Positions 1-5,840 of a stretch of 14,343 nucleotides of DNA are shown piece by piece. The position numbers and the translations under genes were made by a program. How positions within the stretch are numbered: position 1 is the stretch's first letter; each line of letters begins with the position of its first letter. Location: positions 1 to 14,343 of the forward strand of contig JBHEKP010000007.1 in the NCBI GenBank assembly GCA_041859375.1. The letters run 5' to 3'. The notes beneath the pieces were generated by a model. That model was not told where the DNA came from. It saw only the letters and a program-made list of their open reading frames with translations, and ran no database searches. Origin of the DNA: JBHEKP01 sp041859375 (GTDB lineage: Bacteria; Hydrogenedentota; Hydrogenedentia; Hydrogenedentales; CAITNO01).

Positions 1-1
1 G

Positions 2-943
2 GAACTGTTCGGAACCACCGTCCCCAATGTCAGCATGCACATCCGAAACATTTTTGAAGAGGGCGAGTTGTCCCCGGAGGCAACTGTTAAGAAATTCTTA
101 ACAGTTCGCCGGGAAGGCGCCCGTCAGGTCCGGCGGGAACTGGAATATTACAATCTGGACATGATTATTTCCGTGGGTTACCGGGTAAAAAGCCTGACCG
201 CCACCCGTTTCCGCATTTGGGCCACGGAACGGCTGAAGGAATACATCGTCAAGGGTTTCACCATGGACGATGAACGGCTGAAAAATCCGCCCGTGAAGGG
301 GGCGGGGGTTCCCGACTATTTCGATGAGATGCTGGCCCGCATACGGGACATCCGGTCCAGTGAGCGGCGCATGTACCTGCGGGTGAGGGAAATTTTTTCG
401 ATGGCAGGGGATTACGATCCCTCGTGGGGCGAGACCACCCGTTTTTTCAGCGTCATCCAGAACAAGCTCCATTTTGCCGCCACCGGCCAAACCGCCGCCG
501 AACTAATCCAAAGCCGCGCCAACCATCTGCTGCCCAACATGGGGCTTACCAACTGGAAGGGCGGCGAAGTCCGCATAACCGATGTCGCCACCGCCAAGAA
601 TTATCTGACACAGGGGGAAATTGAGGGGCTTAACCGCATTGTGACCATGTGGCTGGACTTTGCCGAGGATCAGGCCAAACGCCGCAGGCAGGTCTTCATG
701 AAGGACTGGGAGTCAAAGCTCGACGAGTTCCTGCGGTTCAATGAACGACGGGTGCTGCCTGATGCCGGAAAAGTCAGCAAAAAAGCGGCGGATGAGCACG
801 CCAGGGCCGAATACGAAAAATTTGAGGTGCGCCGCCGTGAGCACAAAGAAGCCCTTGGTGAAGCCGATTATTTGAGGCAGTTGGAAGATGCCGCCAAACA
901 CTTCCCGACGGCAAAAAAGAACTCGCCAAGGAAAAAGGGGTGA
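2..943 (+). CDS. RhuM-family protein (virulence RhuM), 5' end outside the window
   Basis: Recognised as the RhuM family (named after the Salmonella SPI-3 protein), of unknown biochemical function. The first in-frame ATG is at 35, but the open frame continues upstream to base 2 and encodes ELFGTTVPNVS. This continues smoothly into MHIRNIFEEGEL and matches the family's usual helix-turn-helix-like segment, so the true start lies left of the window; about 35-40 residues are probably missing. Family hallmarks are visible: YYNLDMIISVGYRVKS, then FRIWATERLKEYI, and near the C-terminus DWESKLDEFLRFNER followed by a charged, helix-rich tail ending in Lys/Arg. The gene ends in TGA and converges on miaA 18 bp away; I see no clear terminator between them. 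G+C looks about 10 points lower than in neighbouring genes. RhuM genes are often found in accessory regions, frequently near restriction-modification genes (family knowledge); nothing upstream is visible here to test that. Confidence 0.9.
   Translation, partial: ELFGTTVPNVSMHIRNIFEEGELSPEATVKKFLTVRREGARQVRRELEYYNLDMIISVGYRVKSLTATRFRIWATERLKEYIVKGFTMDDERLKNPPVKGAGVPDYFDEMLARIRDIRSSERRMYLRVREIFSMAGDYDPSWGETTRFFSVIQNKLHFAATGQTAAELIQSRANHLLPNMGLTNWKGGEVRITDVATAKNYLTQGEIEGLNRIVTMWLDFAEDQAKRRRQVFMKDWESKLDEFLRFNERRVLPDAGKVSKKAADEHARAEYEKFEVRRREHKEALGEADYLRQLEDAAKHFPTAKKNSPRKKG
82..106. repeat. Perfect 25-nt palindrome inside the rhuM coding sequence
   Basis: The left arm AACTGTTAAGAA (82-93) and right arm TTCTTAACAGTT (95-106) are exact reverse complements around a single central A at 94. 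The element is only 24% G+C within a much richer gene and encodes the residues TVKKFLTV. A 12-bp perfect dyad is not expected by chance in 14 kb. It could be an operator for the gene's own helix-turn-helix-like domain, an RNA hairpin, or a recognition site for another factor. The function is unknown. Confidence 0.9.
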
Positions 944-961
944 CCGTTCGAAAAGGGCTGT

Positions 962-1912
962 TTAAGTTGCGGCTCCATCCCCCCCCCGCCACCATTCCTC
1001 CGCCCTGTCCGCAAGAATTTCGGCGGGCACGGTGCCGTCGCCCGCGTCGAGCCAGTGCAGGCGTTTTTCGGCGCGGAACCAAGTCATCTGCCGTTTGGCA
1101 TAGCGACGGTGGTGGAACTTGGCCGCCTCCACCGCCGCCTCCAGGGACTGCTCCCCCCGCAGATGGGCGGTGAGTTCACGGAACCCCAGCGCCTTGAGCC
1201 GGTCAAGATGGGGACCGTAGCCCCCGTCCAGCAGGCGGCGCACCTCCCCCAGCCAGCCCGCCGCCATCATGGCGTCCACCCGCCGGCCAATCCTTTCATA
1301 CAGGGCCTCCCGTTCCACCAGCAGCCCCAGCCAGACTGCCTCCAGCGGATCGGTCTGAAACTGGTGCCCCTCATGCCACTGCGAGAAGGGCACTCCGGTG
1401 ATTTCACGCACCTCCAGCGCGCGGACAATCCGGACAAGATCGTTTTCGCTGGTGAGTGTTTCGGCATATCCGGGATCCACCGCACGGAGGCGCGCAAAGA
1501 GCGCGCTGTTTCCCGCCTCCACCGCCTCGCGCCGCAGCCGGTCACGCACGGACTGGTCACGGGGCGGCCCCTCGAAAAGGCCGTCCACCAGCGCGCGGAT
1601 GTAAAGTCCCGAGCCCCCCACCACCACTGGCACCCCACCCCGCGCCTGAATCTCCCTTATCACCGCCCGCGCCCGCCGCTGGTATTCCCCCGCGGCCATG
1701 GACTGGTCCGGGGTGAGAAAGGAGACAAAATGGTGGCGCGCCAGCGCGAGTTCCTCCGGCGTGGGCGCGGCGGTGCCGATTTCCATGCCCCGGTAAAACT
1801 GCATCGAGTCGGCGGAAATGATTTCGCCGCCCAGCCGCCGCGCGAGTTCAATGCCCAGCCGGGTCTTTCCCGAGGCGGTGGGCCCGGCCAGCACAAGCAC
1901 CTTTCCGGTCAC
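962..1912 (-). CDS. miaA: tRNA dimethylallyltransferase (MiaA)
   Basis: Transfers a dimethylallyl group to N6 of A37, next to the anticodon of tRNAs reading codons that begin with U; a cytoplasmic tRNA-modification enzyme. At 316 aa it is of normal family length. Visible landmarks: the P-loop GPTASGKT at residues 10-17; the substrate motif ISADSMQFYRGMEIGTAAP with the family Asp at about 35; VVVGGSGLYIRAL; and near the C-terminus RRYAKRQMTWFR, which is diagnostic. The start is GTG at 1912, overlapping the mutL stop as GTGA. A strong Shine-Dalgarno GGAGG (complement of 1918-1922) lies 5 nt upstream inside mutL, so translation is likely coupled. The mutL-miaA order is conserved in many bacteria. 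A run of nine G on the coding strand (979-987) lies seven codons before the stop, so a slip there would change only the last few residues. Confidence 0.97.
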   Translation of the reverse strand: MTGKVLVLAGPTASGKTRLGIELARRLGGEIISADSMQFYRGMEIGTAAPTPEELALARHHFVSFLTPDQSMAAGEYQRRARAVIREIQARGGVPVVVGGSGLYIRALVDGLFEGPPRDQSVRDRLRREAVEAGNSALFARLRAVDPGYAETLTSENDLVRIVRALEVREITGVPFSQWHEGHQFQTDPLEAVWLGLLVEREALYERIGRRVDAMMAAGWLGEVRRLLDGGYGPHLDRLKALGFRELTAHLRGEQSLEAAVEAAKFHHRRYAKRQMTWFRAEKRLHWLDAGDGTVPAEILADRAEEWWRGGDGAAT

Positions 1913-3837
1913 TGTATCCTCCGGAAACTTTTTTCCATCTGGCGGCGGGTGAGTTCGACGATGATGGGCCGGCCGTGGGGGCAGGTGTAGGGCGGCCGCA
2001 GGCGGCGGAACCCGGCCAGCAGCGCGCGCCGCTCCTCGGCGGTCAGCGGATCGCCCGCCTTGATGGAGGCCTTGCAGGCGCGCGTGGCCAGACGGAGCAT
2101 GTCGGCCATGAGGTTGTCCCGGTCAAAGAGGCTGCCCTGGGAAAGCTCGTGGAGCAGACCGAAGACCAGATCGTTCACCTGGGACTGGTCGTAAAGATGG
2201 CACAGCGAGGTCACCTGGAAGGTATTCTCCCCGAAAGGCTCCAATTCGATGCCCAGCTTGGAGAAGAGGTCCAGATTCTCCTCCAGCAACGCCGCCTGCG
2301 AGGGTGCCACGTCAATGACCATGGGCACGGCGAGCTGCTGCGACTCGTAGCCCTGCTCCAGCAGTTCCCGCCGCAGCTCCTCGTAGTTGAGGCGCTCGTG
2401 CAGGGCGTGCTGGTCAATGATGAGCAGGCGCTTGTCGCCGGGCACCAGCAGGTAGGTGTCGAACACCTGGAGGGGCGCGTCCGGCAGATCCAGCACCGGC
2501 TCGTACATGCCCTCGGGCAGCAGTCCCTCGGCAGAAAAACCCTCCGGTTCCGCAAAAAGATCGTCCATGTCCGCGCGGACCCCGCCCTCCCCTGTTTCGG
2601 GGATAGCCGCAGTCTCCCCCTCCTCCGGCACGGTCTCGGGCGGGGCCTCGGTCAGTTCGGCCTGTTCATGCTCCGGCAGACGGGAGAGAAAATCCCGTTC
2701 CGGCGCGGGCGGCGCCTCACTGGAGGATGGCGCGGATGAGGTGGCAACACCGTCCCGTTCCGGCAGCGGCGGCGGGACAGGCTGCCTGGACTCCCAGGGC
2801 GGGGGCTGGGTGTCGTGCTGACGCCGGGGCAGCACCTTTTCCAGCGCGCCGCGCACCACTTCGCGCAGGGCATCGCGCACCACGCGGTCGTCGCGGAAGC
2901 GCACCTCCCGCTTGGTGGGATGGATGTTCACGTCCACAAAGCGGGGGTTCGTCTCCAGCAGCAGCACCCCCACGGGATAGCGGCCCACGGTGAGCAGACC
3001 CCGAAACCCGTCCTCCAGCCCGTACTGAAGCGAACGGTTGAGCACGGGCCGCCCGTTGATGAAAAAGAACTGGTGCGAGCGCGCGGCGCGGCTCAGGCCG
3101 GGGTTACCCACCAGGCCACGGATGTGAAACCCGGCGGACTCCCCCGCCACCTCGACCATCTCCCGCGCAAAGCCCAGCCCCCAGATGAGTGCGGCGCGCT
3201 CGCGCAGCGTCGCGTGCTCCGGGATGTCGAGCAGCATCTTGTCGTTGTGCAGAAACTGAAACGCCACCCCCTCGTGGGACAGGACATGGCGCTGTACCAC
3301 GTCGATGCAATGGCCCAGTTCCGTGGTGATGCCCTTGAGAAATTTCGCGCGGACCGGCGTGTTGAAGTAGAGGCGGTTCACCGAAACGCGGGTGCCCACC
3401 GGCGCGCCCGCATGCTCCACTGTGCGCAGCACCCCCCCGTCAATCCGCACCAGCGTGCCCGATTCGTCGGTGGCGCGGCGGGTAATCAGGCTGAACCGGG
3501 ACACGGACGCGATGCTGGCGAGCGCCTCGCCCCGGAATCCGAGGCTTTTCACCCCGTCCAGATCCTGGGCCGTGCGTATCTTGCTCGTGGCATGCCGCTC
3601 CACCGCCAGCAGGGCGTTCTGCTCCGACATGCCGTGGCCGTTGTCCTGCACCTCCACCAGCCGCCGCCCCGCCGCCACAATCCGCACAATCACGCGGGTG
3701 GCCCGCGCGTCCAGCGCGTTCTCCACCAACTCCTTCACCACAGAGGCGGGCCTTTCGACCACCTCGCCCGCGGCGATCTTGTTCGCCACGTCGTCGGGAA
3801 GGATGCGTATGTTGGGTATGTCGGATCCGGAGGTCAT
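1909..3837 (-). CDS. mutL: DNA mismatch repair protein MutL, endonuclease type
   Basis: Links mismatch recognition by MutS to strand removal. The N-terminal GHKL ATPase is complete: VKELVENALDA (catalytic Glu about 36-39), DNGHGM at 65-70, RHATSKI, GFRGEAL at 100-106, then the transducer segment LYFNTPVRAKFLK. A Pro/Glu-rich, poorly ordered linker covers roughly residues 340-450. The C-terminal dimerisation domain carries DQHALHERLNYE at 475-486, which fits the metal-binding endonuclease motif DQHA-x2-E-x4-E. It also has ACKASIKAG and CPHGRP near residue 619. QQLAVP (about 514-519) resembles the beta-clamp-binding motif of Bacillus MutL. These features predict a nicking MutL working without MutH and without methyl-directed strand discrimination (family knowledge). 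At 642 aa the length is typical. The ATG at 3837 lies about 20 nt below a good predicted promoter; its Shine-Dalgarno is weak (GGGG about 10 nt upstream). It is first in a pair with miaA. Confidence 0.98.
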   Translation of the reverse strand: MTSGSDIPNIRILPDDVANKIAAGEVVERPASVVKELVENALDARATRVIVRIVAAGRRLVEVQDNGHGMSEQNALLAVERHATSKIRTAQDLDGVKSLGFRGEALASIASVSRFSLITRRATDESGTLVRIDGGVLRTVEHAGAPVGTRVSVNRLYFNTPVRAKFLKGITTELGHCIDVVQRHVLSHEGVAFQFLHNDKMLLDIPEHATLRERAALIWGLGFAREMVEVAGESAGFHIRGLVGNPGLSRAARSHQFFFINGRPVLNRSLQYGLEDGFRGLLTVGRYPVGVLLLETNPRFVDVNIHPTKREVRFRDDRVVRDALREVVRGALEKVLPRRQHDTQPPPWESRQPVPPPLPERDGVATSSAPSSSEAPPAPERDFLSRLPEHEQAELTEAPPETVPEEGETAAIPETGEGGVRADMDDLFAEPEGFSAEGLLPEGMYEPVLDLPDAPLQVFDTYLLVPGDKRLLIIDQHALHERLNYEELRRELLEQGYESQQLAVPMVIDVAPSQAALLEENLDLFSKLGIELEPFGENTFQVTSLCHLYDQSQVNDLVFGLLHELSQGSLFDRDNLMADMLRLATRACKASIKAGDPLTAEERRALLAGFRRLRPPYTCPHGRPIIVELTRRQMEKSFRRIQ

Positions 3838-3863
3838 GGTTCAGCGCCCCGTTGCCATGAACC
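3838..3863 (-). promoter_or_regulatory. Dyad directly upstream of the mutL start codon
   Basis: GGTTCA (3838-3843) and TGAACC (3858-3863) form a 6-bp perfect dyad with a 14-nt gap. It lies between the predicted -10 box and the mutL ATG and contains the only Shine-Dalgarno-like G-run. If transcription starts near 3858 most of the dyad would be in the mRNA leader. It could be an operator half-site pair or a weak hairpin over the ribosome site. A stem this short can also occur by chance. Confidence 0.3.
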
Positions 3864-3864
3864 T

Positions 3865-3894
3865 ATTCTAAAGCACCCCCCCAACGGCTGACAA
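3865..3894 (-). promoter_or_regulatory. Predicted sigma70-type promoter for mutL-miaA
   Basis: Read on the minus strand, TTGTCA (3894-3889) is followed after 18 bp by TAGAAT (3870-3865). Each hexamer matches the consensus at five of six positions. The predicted start near 3858 leaves a leader of about 20 nt before the mutL ATG. The spacer contains a run of seven identical bases (C on plus, G on minus, 3876-3882). The thuA-side promoter fires in the opposite direction about 30 bp away. Confidence 0.65.
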
Positions 3895-3925
3895 CAGAAA
3901 AAGGCAACATTTCCCCATGTCCCTG

Positions 3926-3954
3926 TTGACAGGCGCAAGGGGAGCATTTACACT
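3926..3954 (+). promoter_or_regulatory. Predicted sigma70-type promoter for the thuA-like pair
   Basis: A perfect TTGACA (3926-3931) is followed after exactly 17 bp by TACACT (3949-3954), four of six to consensus. Transcription would begin near 3961 and give a leader of about 33 nt before the ATG at 3994. It is the only convincing promoter upstream of the first ThuA-like gene, so the second copy may depend on it too. Confidence 0.7.
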
Positions 3955-3993
3955 GCCTCTGTCGCGCAAAACCAACGAGGAAAGGCACCTCCC

Positions 3994-4800
3994 ATGCATT
4001 TGCTGCTCTTTTTGCTGGCCGCCGTTTCCGCCGAGGGAGACCCCGCCATGTCCCAGTCCGCCGCCGCCCCGGGTCCGAACATCCTTTTCCTGAGCAAATC
4101 GGAAAGTTACGAGCATGAAATGGTCAAACGGGACGGGGACAGCCTGAGTGTGGCGGAAAAGGTCATGGAAGCAGTGGCCGCCCGCTACGGAGCCCCCATC
4201 ACCCTGACCAAGGATGCGGACGTGCTCACCCCGGAATCGCTGAAAAAATACACCATTGTCGTGTTTTACACGGCGGGCGACCTGACCAAGCCCACCAAGG
4301 ACGGGGGCAAGCCCGCCGGTCCCGGGGGGATGGACGCGGTGGTGGACTGGGTGAAGGGGGGCGGCGCCTTTGTGGGCATCCACCCGGCCACGGCCACCTA
4401 TATGGGAACAAACGGGGAAATCACCCCGTACATCCAAATGATCGGCGGGGAATTCGACAAGCACGGGGCCCAGTTTGTGGGCGGCGTGAGGGCGGAGGCT
4501 CCCGGTCATCCCGCCATCAAAAGCCTGCCCCCAGGCTGGCGTTTCATGGAGGAATGGTACCTGCACAAGCGCATTTTCACCGACCAGGTGACCGTGCTGG
4601 CCCGGCTGGAAATCGGGGAGGAGCGGAAAAAGCAGGAGATGTACAACATTCCCGATCCGCCCATCATCTGGTGCCACCCCTATGAAAAGGGCCGGGTGGT
4701 GTACAACGGCCTCGGCCACCGGAAGGAAATATGGGAATCGCCCGAGTTTCAGGCGCTGATGCTGGACCACCTGAACTGGGTGTCCGGGCGGACAGAATAA
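3994..4800 (+). CDS. Secreted ThuA-like domain protein, first tandem copy
   Basis: Belongs to the ThuA-like family (trehalose-utilisation ThuA fold, related to class I glutamine amidotransferases), 268 aa. A short hydrophobic signal peptide MHLLLFLLAAVSA suggests export. The domain begins at NILFLSKSESYEH and runs through VVFYTAGDLT, the glycine-rich WVKGGGAFVGIH, YIQMIGGEFDKH, GHPAIKSLP, MEEWY, PIIWC and a final GRVVYNGLGHRKEIW. The ATG at 3994 is supported by a Shine-Dalgarno GAGGAAAGG (about 3978-3986) and a good promoter. Around the motif that usually reads HSATDTF this copy has HPATATY, so a conserved Ser and Asp are replaced; its tandem partner keeps the usual form. The true substrate of such secreted ThuA-like proteins is uncertain. 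A sugar-related role is inferred from the family name and not from this locus, which has no trehalose genes. Confidence 0.88.
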   Translation: MHLLLFLLAAVSAEGDPAMSQSAAAPGPNILFLSKSESYEHEMVKRDGDSLSVAEKVMEAVAARYGAPITLTKDADVLTPESLKKYTIVVFYTAGDLTKPTKDGGKPAGPGGMDAVVDWVKGGGAFVGIHPATATYMGTNGEITPYIQMIGGEFDKHGAQFVGGVRAEAPGHPAIKSLPPGWRFMEEWYLHKRIFTDQVTVLARLEIGEERKKQEMYNIPDPPIIWCHPYEKGRVVYNGLGHRKEIWESPEFQALMLDHLNWVSGRTE

Positions 4801-4820
4801 CGCGGCAAGTTTGCAATGGC

Positions 4821-4855
4821 CCCCCGAATTTCCTGTACCCTACCCCCAAATTTCC
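4821..4855. repeat. Two 13-nt direct repeats, 22-bp period, between the thuA-like genes
   Basis: CCCCCGAATTTCC (4821-4833) and CCCCCAAATTTCC (4843-4855) differ at one position and recur with a 22-bp period, about two helical turns, so both would face the same side of the DNA. They lie in the 89-bp gap before the second ThuA-like gene. I find no convincing promoter there. They may be a regulator's paired sites or a small duplication. Confidence 0.5.
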
Positions 4856-4889
4856 AAACCCTTTCACGTTAAACCACGGGAGAACCGGT

Positions 4890-5756
4890 ATGCGTTGGAT
4901 GACAGCGTTGATTGCGGCTGTGTGCGCCATGTCCATGGCGGCGGCCGCGGCGGAAGACCAGTCAGCGAAAAAGCAGCGCCTGCTTTTCCTGAGCAAGTCC
5001 GAAGGTTTCGAGCATGACGTGATCAAGCAGAAGAAGGGCAAGCCCAGCACGGTGGACAAAGCCCTGACGGCGCTTGCCGAAAAGAACAACTGGGAGATCA
5101 CGTGCACCAAGGACGCCAGCCTGGTGAACCCCGAGGGGCTGAAAAACTTCGACGTGGTGATTTTCTACACCACGGGCGACCTGACCAAGCCCAGCAAGGA
5201 CGGCGGGGCGGCCATGCCGGAAAACGGCCTTGACGCGCTGTTCGGCTGGATCAAGGGCGGCGGCGGCTTTGTGGGCTACCATTCCGCCACGGACACCTTC
5301 CACGGCGCGGGGGGCGAGGTGCACCCCTACATCCAGATGATTGGCGGCGAGTTTGACACCCACGGCCAGCAGTTCAAGGGCCGTTTGAAGCCAGTCAGCC
5401 CGGGCCATCCCGCAATGGAGGGGATGCCCGCGGACTGGGTGGTCGCCGACGAGTGGTACATCAACAAGAACATCAACACGGCGGACATGCACGTGCTGGC
5501 GCTGCTGGAACTCGGCGAAGAGCGCGCAAACCAGCCTGAGAAGTACAACATCCCCGACTATCCGATCATCTGGTGCCGCGGATTCGGCGACGGGCGGGTG
5601 CTCTACAACGGCATGGGCCACCGGGACGATGTGTGGGAGTCGGAGGATTTCCAGAAGGTGGTGACGAGCAACATTCTTTGGGCCTCCGGCAAGGGCGAAC
5701 TCCAGGCCGATCCGAACTACGAGGCGGTGGTGCCCAAGTCCATACCCGGCAAATAA
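4890..5756 (+). CDS. Secreted ThuA-like domain protein, second tandem copy
   Basis: A 288-aa paralogue of the preceding gene, about half identical by eye over the whole domain. The start at ATG 4890 is chosen because it gives a clean signal peptide (MRWMTALIAAVCAMSMAAAAA, cut before ED) and has GGGAGA (4878-4883) six nt upstream. The frame stays open further up into the previous gene, but those residues do not resemble the family. Conserved blocks: LLFLSKSEGFEHD, VVIFYTTGDLT, WIKGGGGFVGYHSATDTF, YIQMIGGEFDTH, DEWY, YPIIWCRGFGDGRV, YNGMGHRDDVWES and ILWASG. Unlike the first copy it keeps HSATDTF and DEWY. It also has a C-terminal extension of about 20 residues after the domain. It is probably periplasmic or secreted and cotranscribed with the first copy across the 89-bp gap. 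Substrate and reaction are unknown to me. Confidence 0.9.
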   Translation: MRWMTALIAAVCAMSMAAAAAEDQSAKKQRLLFLSKSEGFEHDVIKQKKGKPSTVDKALTALAEKNNWEITCTKDASLVNPEGLKNFDVVIFYTTGDLTKPSKDGGAAMPENGLDALFGWIKGGGGFVGYHSATDTFHGAGGEVHPYIQMIGGEFDTHGQQFKGRLKPVSPGHPAMEGMPADWVVADEWYINKNINTADMHVLALLELGEERANQPEKYNIPDYPIIWCRGFGDGRVLYNGMGHRDDVWESEDFQKVVTSNILWASGKGELQADPNYEAVVPKSIPGK

Positions 5757-5777
5757 CGTCTGTTTTACAGCCTTTTC

Positions 5778-5821
5778 CCATGCCCCGCCGGTCGTTCCCG
5801 CAGGACACCGGCGGGGCATGG
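5778..5821. repeat. Perfect 15-bp GC-rich inverted repeat before tgt
   Basis: CCATGCCCCGCCGGT (5778-5792) and ACCGGCGGGGCATGG (5807-5821) are exact reverse complements separated by 14 nt. The hairpin would be very stable. It starts 21 nt after the second ThuA-like stop and ends 20 nt before the tgt GTG. Neither strand has a T-run after the stem, so it is not a canonical rho-independent terminator. It could still stop or slow transcription from the thuA side, block 3' exonucleases, or influence ribosome access to tgt. Confidence 0.9.
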
Positions 5822-5827
5822 ACATCC

Positions 5828-5833
5828 AAGGGA
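5828..5833 (+). promoter_or_regulatory. Ribosome binding site that selects the tgt GTG start
   Basis: AAGGGA lies 7 nt before GTG 5841. The alternative ATG at 5853 has no purine-rich site at a proper distance. It lies just 6 nt downstream of the 15-bp hairpin. Confidence 0.6.
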
Positions 5834-5840
5834 CAATTCC

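Noticed and set aside
943..962. Search for a shared terminator between convergent rhuM and miaA
   Set aside because: T-runs exist on the minus strand but I find no stem in front of them.
3851..3861. GTTGCCATGAA shared with 13569-13579, both upstream of minus-strand genes
   Set aside because: An 11-base match is expected by chance several times in a window of this size; the contexts otherwise differ.
2815..3891. A 358-codon open frame on plus opposite mutL
   Set aside because: Antisense to the conserved MutL ATPase domain, rich in His/Arg/Gln, and it runs through the mutL promoter.
4811..4841. Possible promoter TTGCAA...TACCCT before the second ThuA-like gene
   Set aside because: The 19-bp spacer is too long and the -10 match is poor.
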